From a virus: DNA of 64,000 nucleotides. The notes under the pieces are model-generated. The model was given only the letters and a program-made list of their open reading frames with translations, was not told the DNA's origin and did no database searches. A program made the translations under genes and the position numbers. The stretch spans positions 45,696-109,695 of the IMG/VR virus record IMGVR_UViG_3300022921_000006, one strand, 5' to 3'. Below are positions 6,068-12,909 of the stretch, piece by piece (the stretch's first letter is position 1; every line of letters starts with the position of its first letter).

Positions 6068-6103
6068 TTCTCTGCCTTAACTTTACCCCATGAATATACG
6101 AAC
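6059..6103 (-). repeat. 45 bp direct repeat, copy 2
   Basis: Exact copy of 5685-5729, 374 bp away. It covers the motif B box and the beginning of micro-ORF 2. Confidence 0.85.
6093..6102 (-). promoter_or_regulatory. TTCGTATATT box (motif B)
   Basis: Minus strand TTCGTATATT, 25 nt before micro-ORF 2, in the same spacing as copy 1. Confidence 0.5.
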
Positions 6104-6117
6104 CGGATTTTCGGATC

Positions 6118-6148
6118 CCACATTTTGGGATGACTTTAAGATGACCTT
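6118..6148 (-). repeat. 31 bp direct repeat downstream of a gene, copy 1
   Basis: One mismatch from 6531-6561. On the minus strand it starts at the stop codon of the 111-residue gene and includes GGTCATCTTAAAGTCATCC followed by a CCCAAAATGTGGG dyad. The second copy likewise begins at the end of the 104-residue gene, so it may be a 3' processing or weak terminator element. Confidence 0.7.
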
Positions 6149-6482
6149 ATTTTATTTTTCTGTAATAATAACGCTTAAGATTTAAAATCTCTGCTTTAAG
6201 ATTTTCATCTACTACTTGCACTTGTTGCTTATAACTTTTAAAATCATTAATTGACTTAATATAACGAGCATATCTGTAGACATAAACTTTATGAACGTCA
6301 TCAACGAAGTCTTCTCGAACTTCATACATCATATCATTAAGTAGAGTAAACGAGAAGTATGTCTTATGATTAGGATTCCAAACTATGAACGGCTTAGCTT
6401 CATCAAATTGCTCAACGTCGTAAGCGTAATAGCTAGTACTCATTCTGTACTCATCGAACTTTGAAACGTAATTAGTACTCAT
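6147..6482 (-). CDS. Hypothetical protein
   Basis: A 111-residue Tyr-rich protein (13 or more Tyr), starting MSTNYVSKFDEYRMSTSYYAY and ending in a basic KRYYYRKIK. No domain recognised. A motif B variant lies 24 nt upstream at 6506, so it appears to have its own promoter; a 31 bp repeat follows its stop. Confidence 0.6.
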   Translation of the reverse strand: MSTNYVSKFDEYRMSTSYYAYDVEQFDEAKPFIVWNPNHKTYFSFTLLNDMMYEVREDFVDDVHKVYVYRYARYIKSINDFKSYKQQVQVVDENLKAEILNLKRYYYRKIK

Positions 6483-6505
6483 GTTGCTTTTTTTTCTTCG
6501 CGTTA

Positions 6506-6515
6506 AATATACGAT
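6506..6515 (-). promoter_or_regulatory. Motif B variant (ATCGTATATT)
   Basis: Minus strand ATCGTATATT upstream of the 111-residue gene; nine of ten bases match the consensus box. Confidence 0.4.
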
Positions 6516-6530
6516 GAAAGATCAGCAATT

Positions 6531-6561
6531 CCACATTTTAGGATGACTTTAAGATGACCTT
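6531..6561 (-). repeat. 31 bp direct repeat, copy 2
   Basis: Near-identical to 6118-6148. On the minus strand it includes the last codons and stop of the 104-residue gene. Confidence 0.7.
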
Positions 6562-6863
6562 CTTCTTCCTTTTTTAGGCTCAATACCCAACTGCCTTTCC
6601 AATTCACGCAACTCACGGTTCCGCTTGACTTTTTCCTTACCAACAGCAACCTGCTGTTTGCTAGGGACTCGGTCCTCCATCTCACCACGGAACTCCCTCA
6701 TGAACTCCTCGCAGTCACGGCGGTCCATTTTTCCGCCATAACGTACTGCCTCTTTATAATGCCTAGCAACAGCTTCAGCATTTCCAGTAATCATAGCATA
6801 GGCTAGTTCAGCCATCCTACCATGGTAGTTCCGCTTACGGCGGCGATTGTTGTGATTACGCAT
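6549..6863 (-). CDS. Basic hypothetical protein
   Basis: A 104-residue, strongly basic protein: an Arg-rich N-terminus (MRNHNNRRRKRNYHGRM), a helical middle and an RRRSS tail. Composition suggests nucleic-acid binding, but no domain is recognisable. Overlaps the upstream SWIM-type gene by 8 nt. Confidence 0.6.
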   Translation of the reverse strand: MRNHNNRRRKRNYHGRMAELAYAMITGNAEAVARHYKEAVRYGGKMDRRDCEEFMREFRGEMEDRVPSKQQVAVGKEKVKRNRELRELERQLGIEPKKGRRRSS

Positions 6864-7284
6864 TTTTTAGTTCTTTAATATGTTTACACTCTCTAGTTTT
6901 CGATCTCCAAACACCTGGGCAGTTACAACTAAATGTAATTTTTCCAGTGGGTAAAGTCACCTTACGTGCCTCATAGGTAATATCAGGATTACTCTTAGAA
7001 GTAAACTCCATAACTACCATATTTGGCTCTTTTGGCTTAACCTCAGGACGTTCCCATTTAATGTCACTCAATTTGGTTTCAGGATGTACCTCTGTCCAAG
7101 TAGGCATAATGTATTTTTTACCATCCATCACTATAAGTGAAGGGGGCATCCAATCGTGTTCATGCTCATATGTCAAGCGTTGCACATTCACAAACTTGTG
7201 TCCTTTAGGTTTATACTTAAATTGTGAAGAATCTTGTACTACCTCTCGGTATTTACCGTCTTCCCAAATTTGAAAAATCGCCAT
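6856..7284 (-). CDS. SWIM-type zinc-finger protein
   Basis: A 142-residue protein whose C-terminus carries a CxC...CxH set (FSCNCPGVWRSKTRECKHI), the signature of SWIM zinc fingers that bind DNA or proteins. The N-terminal half is beta-rich with no known domain. A promoter-like TTCTTATATTTATGG lies about 10 nt upstream. The start overlaps the preceding frame by 46 nt. Confidence 0.65.
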   Translation of the reverse strand: MAIFQIWEDGKYREVVQDSSQFKYKPKGHKFVNVQRLTYEHEHDWMPPSLIVMDGKKYIMPTWTEVHPETKLSDIKWERPEVKPKEPNMVVMEFTSKSNPDITYEARKVTLPTGKITFSCNCPGVWRSKTRECKHIKELKNA

Positions 7285-7478
7285 TGCTTAAACTTATTCC
7301 ATAAATATAAGAATAAATTTTTAGGCTTCCCCGGTTTTGCTATGACGATTTTATGACTGACTTCTTTATCTTCCTTTTCTAATTGGTCTTCTAAAGTAAC
7401 CATCATACACATTCCATTAAGCATCATGGGGTAATAAGCCGCTACAAAGGCTAAATCTTCATCAGACATAGCCTCCAT
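7239..7478 (-). CDS. Small hypothetical protein
   Basis: A 79-residue frame from the ATG at 7478 (MEAMSDEDLAFVAAYYPMML), with a Met-rich helix and a basic aromatic tail. The frame is open to 7655, but that part overlaps the 59-residue gene at 7507-7686 in another frame, so I shortened it. A GTG at 7496 is an alternative start. The 46 nt overlap with the next gene lowers confidence. Confidence 0.45.
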   Translation of the reverse strand: MEAMSDEDLAFVAAYYPMMLNGMCMMVTLEDQLEKEDKEVSHKIVIAKPGKPKNLFLYLWNKFKQWRFFKFGKTVNTER

Positions 7479-7506
7479 AGCCTGCTTAGCTGTCACTATT
7501 TGGGGG

Positions 7507-7686
7507 TCAACGTTTACCACGCTTACCACTGTAGTAATCTTCCAAGTCCTCTTCTTCTGGTGGGAGGTAACCTGGTTTTTTGGGTTTTTTCTTCTTGCGC
7601 TCCTTATAAGCAGGAGACTCATGTTCCATAAAACGATCCCATTTTTGGAACGCATCTAACCTTTGGTGTGGGCTATTTTTGCTCAT
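7507..7686 (-). CDS. Small charged protein (59 aa)
   Basis: A 59-residue protein starting MSKNSPHQRLDAFQKWDRF, with a Lys run (KERKKKKPKKPG), an acidic stretch (PPEEEDLEDYY) and a basic tail GKRGKR. The ATG overlaps the TGA of the preceding 46-residue gene (ATGA). The alternating charge blocks suggest a disordered nucleic-acid or capsid-associated protein. Function unknown. Confidence 0.6.
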   Translation of the reverse strand: MSKNSPHQRLDAFQKWDRFMEHESPAYKERKKKKPKKPGYLPPEEEDLEDYYSGKRGKR

Positions 7687-7823
7687 CGTCCTTGACCTCT
7701 ATAGGCTTTTTTATAGTTTTTAGAATTTTTATTTTTGCTGGTTTTTGTTTTAGCGTGAACACCAGGGCGGCTCACTTTGTTGGTGCTGGGGGCATTTTCC
7801 AATGCGCTGATTTTCCTAGCCAT
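7683..7823 (-). CDS. Small Lys/Asn-rich basic protein (46 aa)
   Basis: A 46-residue, highly basic protein beginning MARKISALENAPSTNKVSRP and ending YKKAYRGQGR, with a KTKTSKNKNSKN tract in the middle. Its ATG overlaps the TAG of the upstream gene (ATGGCTAG) and its TGA overlaps the downstream ATG. It is too basic and short for an enzyme; nucleic-acid binding or packaging is a guess. Confidence 0.65.
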   Translation of the reverse strand: MARKISALENAPSTNKVSRPGVHAKTKTSKNKNSKNYKKAYRGQGR

Positions 7824-8127
7824 TTTTTGATTTTAAATAGTTTATTGCTTCAGTTATTTTAATACAATCTTCGTATTCTTCTTCACGCTCATAATGAGCT
7901 AAGTTTGTTCCTAAGATATCAATAAATTCATCTGTTTCCATTGATAATGTATAAATAGCTCCTTCTTCCTCCACTTCTACTTCAAACACAGGAATTTGTT
8001 TTTTCTTAGTATCCAAATTATTTAGTATCTTTTCTACAATTCCTTTAGCAAGCATAAAATCTTTAGTTTTAGCCATATTAAGGAATTCTTCATACGTTCC
8101 TACCTTTATGTGTTTCACGTACGGCAT
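7816..8127 (-). CDS. Hypothetical helical protein, paralogue of 9970-10317
   Basis: A 103-residue protein starting MPYVKHIKVGTYEEF. The last 35 residues (LAHYEREEEYEDCIKITEA) match the pattern of the 115-residue protein at 9970-10317 (IKFYEKQEDYDKCAKLVKL), so the two look like paralogues with a shared C-terminal helical hairpin. I chose the ATG at 8127, directly after the upstream TGA; an upstream TTG is preceded by AAAGGAG but sits inside that gene. Confidence 0.6.
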   Translation of the reverse strand: MPYVKHIKVGTYEEFLNMAKTKDFMLAKGIVEKILNNLDTKKKQIPVFEVEVEEEGAIYTLSMETDEFIDILGTNLAHYEREEEYEDCIKITEAINYLKSKNG

Positions 8128-8128
8128 A

Positions 8129-8284
8129 TCAAAATAGATCAAGGTAATCTCCTTTTATTTGTTTTGACTTGAATTTAAGCATCTTTTCGTCATTCTCCAA
8201 ACTTTTTGTCGCAAGCTTTTCAAGATGTTTACGTTTTTGTCCATCGTAATCGTCTACTAATTTTTGATGCTTACGCTTTTTCAT
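8129..8284 (-). CDS. Small Lys-rich helical protein (51 aa)
   Basis: A 51-residue Lys-rich helical protein: MKKRKHQKLVDDYDGQKRKH at the start, then ENDEKMLKFKSKQIKGDYL, ending DLF. It overlaps the end of the GH16 gene by 14 nt and stops 1 nt before the next ATG. Function unknown. Confidence 0.6.
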   Translation of the reverse strand: MKKRKHQKLVDDYDGQKRKHLEKLATKSLENDEKMLKFKSKQIKGDYLDLF

Positions 8285-8978
8285 ACTTAAAGTATTTTAT
8301 AGTAAAGTTACTAAGTGGTATTTCTGAATAGGGCATATCCTGTGTAACATGGTTATTTATTACAACATTCATTTTAGTATTATTTACCTGTTTCATTACA
8401 ACTGGATCACTTATTACACGGACTAATCTGTCATTGTAATAAAACTTTAATGAGTCTAAGCTCCAATTTAATTTGTACTTTAAGAAGTGTTTTGTGGGAT
8501 CTTTAAAGCCCATAAAATGACTTTTAGGTCCCCACATTTTATTTTTACCCTCTTCAGAGTAGTGTACATTTGTATCTATATGCCTACAAGCCCAAGGTTT
8601 GTTCCAATTAAACCTATGATAATTTGGTTTTTTATGAGAATAACCTTCAAATATATCAATTTCAGGGGGCCAACTGTCCCAACTCCACATCCAAAAAGCA
8701 GGCCATAAGTTCTTACCATATGGTAATTTAGCTTTTATTTCAAATATGCCAGGACCAAATTCAGTAGCACATGATACCAAACCTACACCTACTTTAGGTC
8801 TAATTCCTAATTCTTTAAACTCCTTAGGGTTGTATTGGGTTTTTAAAGTTAAATAGTTTTTTAATGTAATTTGAACTGCACTAGGATCATACCAACAATA
8901 GGGTTTATCCTTGTGTACCTGTCCCCACCTTTCTTGGGTTAACCATTTATATCCTGACCATTCTATTACTTTGCTCAT
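8271..8978 (-). CDS. GH16-family glycoside hydrolase
   Basis: A 235-residue single-domain protein with the GH16 jelly-roll signature. It has FGPGIFEIKAKLPYG, a Trp-rich cleft (WPAFWMWSWDSW) and the catalytic ExDxxE motif EIDIFE (Glu106, Asp108, Glu111). Known GH16 members cut beta-1,3/1,4-glucans (laminarin, lichenin), agar or carrageenan; the substrate cannot be told here. No signal peptide, so it may be released by lysis or sit on the virion. It could clear host capsule or algal-derived glycan. Overlaps of 4 and 14 nt tie it to small unknown genes. Confidence 0.8.
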   Translation of the reverse strand: MSKVIEWSGYKWLTQERWGQVHKDKPYCWYDPSAVQITLKNYLTLKTQYNPKEFKELGIRPKVGVGLVSCATEFGPGIFEIKAKLPYGKNLWPAFWMWSWDSWPPEIDIFEGYSHKKPNYHRFNWNKPWACRHIDTNVHYSEEGKNKMWGPKSHFMGFKDPTKHFLKYKLNWSLDSLKFYYNDRLVRVISDPVVMKQVNNTKMNVVINNHVTQDMPYSEIPLSNFTIKYFKYEKA

Positions 8979-9601
8979 ATCCTTGATATCAAATCTAATT
9001 CATCTTTATCTTCTAAACCTAGTTCTTTTAGGCGTTGAAGGTGATAATCATCAATTTCCCAATCTACTTGACCTTCATTAACTGGTTTATATTCCTCCAT
9101 TGTTTGGATTTGTTTGTCACTAAATATGTCCCCAACTGTTAAAAAGTAACAATTATAACAAAGGAGTTCTACGTTATCTAATTTATAATTTTTTTTATTA
9201 TTGTCTTTAAAGTTCATTATTAACGGAACTTTGTAATCTAACACCCTGCGTTCATTAAATGAACAATTTGAACAACAATCCTCTAAATAACCCTCCCCTA
9301 TCATTCTCTCACGAATTTTAGCAGCTGAAAAGTGGGAACTATCAACTCTACCTTCTATAATGTCTAACACAGCAGGTTGTTTTACACTACCATTTAAAAA
9401 CTTGGGTATACCTTTACCTGCTTGGTTTTTATGTTGTTCAAATAGGTCTGGGTAACCTTCTTCAGTGGCTTCATAATTTTTGGCCCATTTTTTGTAGTGA
9501 ATGTAGGAAACACCTAAGTAACGAGCGGCTGCACGGTTAGACATAGTCTTATTCATAGCTGCTTGTATCTGTTGTTTACTTAGGGGTTTTGCCTTGGGCA
9601 T
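8975..9601 (-). CDS. HTH plus zinc-ribbon (HNH-like) protein
   Basis: A 208-residue protein. Residues 8-45 form a helix-turn-helix (MSNRAAARYLGVSYIHYKKW). Residues 108-155 hold two Cys pairs (CSNC and CYNC) spaced as in HNH endonuclease zinc ribbons, with DYKVPLIMNF and NVELLCYNC. The catalytic histidines expected between and after the Cys pairs are absent, so it may be a DNA-binding protein with an inactive HNH fold, possibly derived from a homing endonuclease. Confidence 0.6.
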   Translation of the reverse strand: MPKAKPLSKQQIQAAMNKTMSNRAAARYLGVSYIHYKKWAKNYEATEEGYPDLFEQHKNQAGKGIPKFLNGSVKQPAVLDIIEGRVDSSHFSAAKIRERMIGEGYLEDCCSNCSFNERRVLDYKVPLIMNFKDNNKKNYKLDNVELLCYNCYFLTVGDIFSDKQIQTMEEYKPVNEGQVDWEIDDYHLQRLKELGLEDKDELDLISRI

Positions 9602-10004
9602 TTTTATCTATTTTTATTTTTAGATCTACTAAGTATTCCCACAATTCTTCTTTAGTATTAAACATATATTCAACACCTTCATCATCTAAAAAGGGTACTA
9701 CTCGTTTATTATCGTCAAATCTTGTGTATACATAAAATAGTATAGCTTCTGCAGCAACAGGTTCAAAGCAGAAATGGACTAGACTTTCTATAACTTGAAA
9801 GTAAATATCATCAATTGTTGATATATCTATTTTAAATTCATCGTACAATTTATGTTGACGCTGCCAAGCTTCCTCAAATAAACCTATTATACGAATAAAC
9901 TCATTTTTTATTTTAGCTTCAGTGTCTGCCTTATCACTAGTAAGGTGAACAGTGGTTCCTAAAATAGATTCAAGTATTTCCTTTATTTCTTTTTTCTGCC
10001 CCAT
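9576..10004 (-). CDS. Hypothetical protein
   Basis: A 142-residue protein, mainly helical (MGQKKEIKEILESILGTT), with Phe/Trp-rich segments. No domain recognised. It overlaps the upstream gene by 35 nt and the downstream HTH gene by 26 nt. Confidence 0.6.
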   Translation of the reverse strand: MGQKKEIKEILESILGTTVHLTSDKADTEAKIKNEFIRIIGLFEEAWQRQHKLYDEFKIDISTIDDIYFQVIESLVHFCFEPVAAEAILFYVYTRFDDNKRVVPFLDDEGVEYMFNTKEELWEYLVDLKIKIDKNAQGKTPK

Positions 10005-10317
10005 TAACCTTTTGTTTTAACTTAACCAATTTAGCACACTTATCATAATCTTCTTGTTTCTCGTAAAACTTAATAACTCCTTCAATAGCAGCTTTAAAAT
10101 TACGTCTGTATATTATTACTGAACATTCTAAATTAGGTATGTGGATTATTTTAGCTTGAGTAAAGTTAGTCTCTAATGCTTCTTCTATCCCACTTACAAC
10201 TTCATCAAATAATAGCTTGTGGAAATCCTCAGATTCAGTTAGTATATCTAAATCTTCTTTATCATCATAAAGTATTTCCACAGCAAGGATTTCACGTTTT
10301 TTATTTTCCTTATCCAT
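9970..10317 (-). CDS. Hypothetical helical protein, paralogue of 7816-8127
   Basis: A 115-residue protein. Its C-terminal half (NFKAAIEGVIKFYEKQEDYD then KCAKLVKLKQKVNG) parallels the end of the protein encoded at 7816-8127. The N-terminal half has an acidic DDKEDLDILTESEDF. Role unknown. A perfect AATATTTATA box lies 4 nt upstream. Confidence 0.6.
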   Translation of the reverse strand: MDKENKKREILAVEILYDDKEDLDILTESEDFHKLLFDEVVSGIEEALETNFTQAKIIHIPNLECSVIIYRRNFKAAIEGVIKFYEKQEDYDKCAKLVKLKQKVNGAEKRNKGNT

Positions 10318-10320
10318 GGT

Positions 10321-10330
10321 TATAAATATT
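10321..10330 (-). promoter_or_regulatory. AATATTTATA box (motif A)
   Basis: Minus strand AATATTTATA immediately upstream of the 9970-10317 gene; it overlaps the stop codon region of the GT2 gene at 10330. Confidence 0.4.
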
Positions 10331-11106
10331 TAGAAATCTAACATTTTAGAGTTATTGTCTGGGTTGTGTTTAGCCCATTGCCCCCATTTGTACTTAAAAT
10401 ATTCGTGGCAAAGTTGTTCTTTTTGCTGTTTGTTAATTTTTTCTTCATAAGTAGCTTCTGTGCCATATGAAACAAAGTGATAAAAATGGCACTCGTAAGT
10501 TCTTAACATTCTTAATCCTGCTATCTCACATTTAAGAAAAAAGTCCCAATCAACAACCCAAGCACCAGGATAAGATTCATCCCATCCCCCTATTTTCATA
10601 TAATCCCATTTATTCATAAAAATAGGTAAGGTACACCCAGTTTCTTCAACTTTACTTTCTTCTATAATACTTTCTTCATACTCCCAAAATGCCTTTAAAT
10701 CAAACTTTTTAGGATCCCTACCTAAATTTTTAATATGCATCTGTTTGAACATGCTAGGAATAGGTTCAATTTGATTGGGAGTAACTACAGATCCAGGAGA
10801 ATAACTTGCTATTAATGCTATATCCCATTGGTCTGGGAATACATTGTCATCGTTGACTATAAGGATTTTGTTTGATGTAGCATTAAAAACTCCTAAGTTA
10901 GTAGCCCTGCTAAGACCCACATTTTCTTCTAAGTTAAGGATTTCAATGTGTTTTTTATACTTTTCAAGGATCTCTTTATTTAGATCATAAAAACCATCTA
11001 CTACTACTATTATTTGATTCTTTTCAGTTTGACCTTCAATAGCAGATTTTAAACACAGATCTAAAACTTCAGGTTCTTTATAAGTAGGAATAATTACAGA
11101 AATCAT
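10330..11106 (-). CDS. Glycosyltransferase family 2
   Basis: A 258-residue GT2. The GT-A core begins MISVIIPTYKEPEVLDLCL, continues with IIVVVDGF, then NVGLSRATNLG and the metal site VNDDNVF near residue 80. GGWDES and WDFFLKCE later fit the acceptor-side motif (ED-type) of this family. It is the last gene (3' end) of a long glycan island in which all genes run in the same direction with short gaps or overlaps. Confidence 0.85.
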   Translation of the reverse strand: MISVIIPTYKEPEVLDLCLKSAIEGQTEKNQIIVVVDGFYDLNKEILEKYKKHIEILNLEENVGLSRATNLGVFNATSNKILIVNDDNVFPDQWDIALIASYSPGSVVTPNQIEPIPSMFKQMHIKNLGRDPKKFDLKAFWEYEESIIEESKVEETGCTLPIFMNKWDYMKIGGWDESYPGAWVVDWDFFLKCEIAGLRMLRTYECHFYHFVSYGTEATYEEKINKQQKEQLCHEYFKYKWGQWAKHNPDNNSKMLDF

Positions 11107-11123
11107 ATTTTAAAATTATTTTA

Positions 11124-11864
11124 TTAAGAAGTAATTTTTATGCTATATAGTTCACCTTCAAATAAAGTTGTAGTAAGGTAACCTAATAACCTTTCGAACC
11201 CATGGGCTAAACTACCATAGCGGTCATATCCCTCTTCAAATTTAGGAAGGAGAGAAGGAATATCTATTAAATTATAAAGATTTTTCATATAGAGATCATT
11301 TACTAAAAACATAGTCCCAGCAAAAAAAGGAGGGGCAAGTCTTTTATCTTTAAATACTAAAGTAGAGTCTGTGTTGAGGAGTTTTAATGCTTTTTTTATA
11401 AAGGGAAGAGCATCTAGATAATTTACGTTATCTAAAGTTTCACTAAATAACCAAGGAGCAGAACCTACCATACAGGGGACCGTATTAGATGAAAGCTCAG
11501 AAAGAGCAGTAACATATTGCATATTACTATGTAAAAAGCTATCTACTAATTGAGTTCTCCACATTTCTCCTAACTTAGGGGTATGAATAGACTTTTTTCC
11601 ATGGATCTTTATATAATATTTATAAGGAATTGACTTAATTTGATCACAAACATGTAAGAAAGGAGCTACATCTAACCCTTTATTTTCTACTAAAAATACT
11701 TCTTTACTATACTTACTAATATCTTTTATATAGGGGGTATTTAAATTGTTTACACTAACATACAAATCAGTTTTAGGATTATTTTGCAAAATAGATTTTA
11801 ACCTAACTCTAAACCAAGGCCACAAATCTTGATAGTGTAAATGTAAAATAATAGCTACTTTCAT
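11124..11864 (-). CDS. Rhamnan-synthesis F (RgpF)-like glycosyltransferase
   Basis: A 246-residue protein with ENKGLDVAPFLHV near residue 80 and YYIKIHGKKS shortly after. These are hallmarks of the RgpF/rhamnan synthesis family, which adds sugars to cell-wall or O-antigen-like polysaccharides. It overlaps the upstream GT by 4 nt. The donor may be dTDP-rhamnose or a related deoxysugar, by family analogy only. Confidence 0.75.
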   Translation of the reverse strand: MKVAIILHLHYQDLWPWFRVRLKSILQNNPKTDLYVSVNNLNTPYIKDISKYSKEVFLVENKGLDVAPFLHVCDQIKSIPYKYYIKIHGKKSIHTPKLGEMWRTQLVDSFLHSNMQYVTALSELSSNTVPCMVGSAPWLFSETLDNVNYLDALPFIKKALKLLNTDSTLVFKDKRLAPPFFAGTMFLVNDLYMKNLYNLIDIPSLLPKFEEGYDRYGSLAHGFERLLGYLTTTLFEGELYSIKITS

Positions 11865-12481
11865 CCTATTTGTGCATATCTATTATTTTGAAAAACTTGT
11901 CGTTCTATTTCTTTATTATGAATAATACTAAAATGTTCTTCCATAGGTAAAGTAACATAAGTTTCATAACCTTTAACCATCCCATGTACTTGATGTCCTT
12001 CCCACTGAATTTTGGAGGAATTTTTATATATTCTTTTTTGAGGGTCAGGCCAGTTTACCCATCCTTCAGGTGATACCTGCCATCCCCATTGTTTAGTGTG
12101 TTGGGGGGTAAGACCTTCTACTATGTTTTTTCTGGGGGTAATTAATAAATCAACAGGGTTCTCTTTAAGGATATTTTTTAGGTTAATTAGAAGAATCTCA
12201 CTAGGAATCTCATCAGCATCTAATTGAAATATGTAGTCCCCAGTACATTTAGTTTGGAGGTAATTTTTATTTTCTAAAAAGTTTTGTTTAAAATCAAAAG
12301 GATAGTAATCAATGTCATCTTCATACTTTTCAAGAACTTCTATAGTCTCATTAGTAATCCGATTCTTATCATATACTATTACAATTTCATCTTCATTGTC
12401 AATTTTTTCTATTAAATAAGAAATTAAATTATCTATTTCTTTATCTTCATTACATACTGTAAGGCCGTAACTTATTTTCAT
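11861..12481 (-). CDS. Glycosyltransferase family 2
   Basis: A 206-residue compact GT2 (MKISYGLTVCNEDKEIDNLI). It has IVIVYDKN, then YIFQLDADE as the DxD metal site near residue 92, and a Trp-rich segment (HTKQWGWQVSPEGWVNW) typical of SunS/WaaE-like short GT2 proteins that act on glycans or peptides. Overlaps the neighbours by 4 nt on each side. Confidence 0.8.
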   Translation of the reverse strand: MKISYGLTVCNEDKEIDNLISYLIEKIDNEDEIVIVYDKNRITNETIEVLEKYEDDIDYYPFDFKQNFLENKNYLQTKCTGDYIFQLDADEIPSEILLINLKNILKENPVDLLITPRKNIVEGLTPQHTKQWGWQVSPEGWVNWPDPQKRIYKNSSKIQWEGHQVHGMVKGYETYVTLPMEEHFSIIHNKEIERQVFQNNRYAQIG

Positions 12482-12909
12482 TTTTTTTCTTCTTTAAACA
12501 TACCAATATAATCAAGAGCTTCCATATAATCGTGTTCGGCAAAGTGTTTTAGATTTTGCATATCCATTTTATAAGTTTTTTCACTTTGATCTTCAGAAAG
12601 AGCTTTTACAGCAGCCCATCTCCATTCTTTAACATTTTTACCATCAGCATACACCATTCCTTTTTCAGGATTATTAGTAGCAGAAGGCATCCAATTTAAA
12701 CCTTTATCATCTACATAAATAAGATCCTTATACAACTCGGGAAGTATTTCTATTTGCTCACTAAGAAATGAACTGCCAGATTGCATTAAAGTATTAGTTG
12801 TAAATCCACACCCATAACATAAACTTATAACGTAATCCGCCCCCATTTCTTGTTCGTAACAAGCATCGCTTCCACAACGAGGACATATTGTTAATTTATC
12901 TTTCAACAT
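12478..12909 (-). CDS. Zinc-ribbon protein of unknown function
   Basis: A 143-residue protein with an N-terminal zinc ribbon (CPRCGSDACYEQ...LCYGCGF, residues 9-34, four Cys in two CxxC pairs) and a helical C-terminus. It lies inside the glycan island, overlapping neighbours by 4 and 14 nt. Function unknown; small Zn ribbons of this type recur in marine phages (recollection). Confidence 0.65.
   Translation of the reverse strand: MLKDKLTICPRCGSDACYEQEMGADYVISLCYGCGFTTNTLMQSGSSFLSEQIEILPELYKDLIYVDDKGLNWMPSATNNPEKGMVYADGKNVKEWRWAAVKALSEDQSEKTYKMDMQNLKHFAEHDYMEALDYIGMFKEEKK

Noticed and set aside
7479-7655. Upstream extension of the 7239 frame
   Set aside because: It overlaps a better-supported 59-codon gene in another frame and reads as shadow composition.
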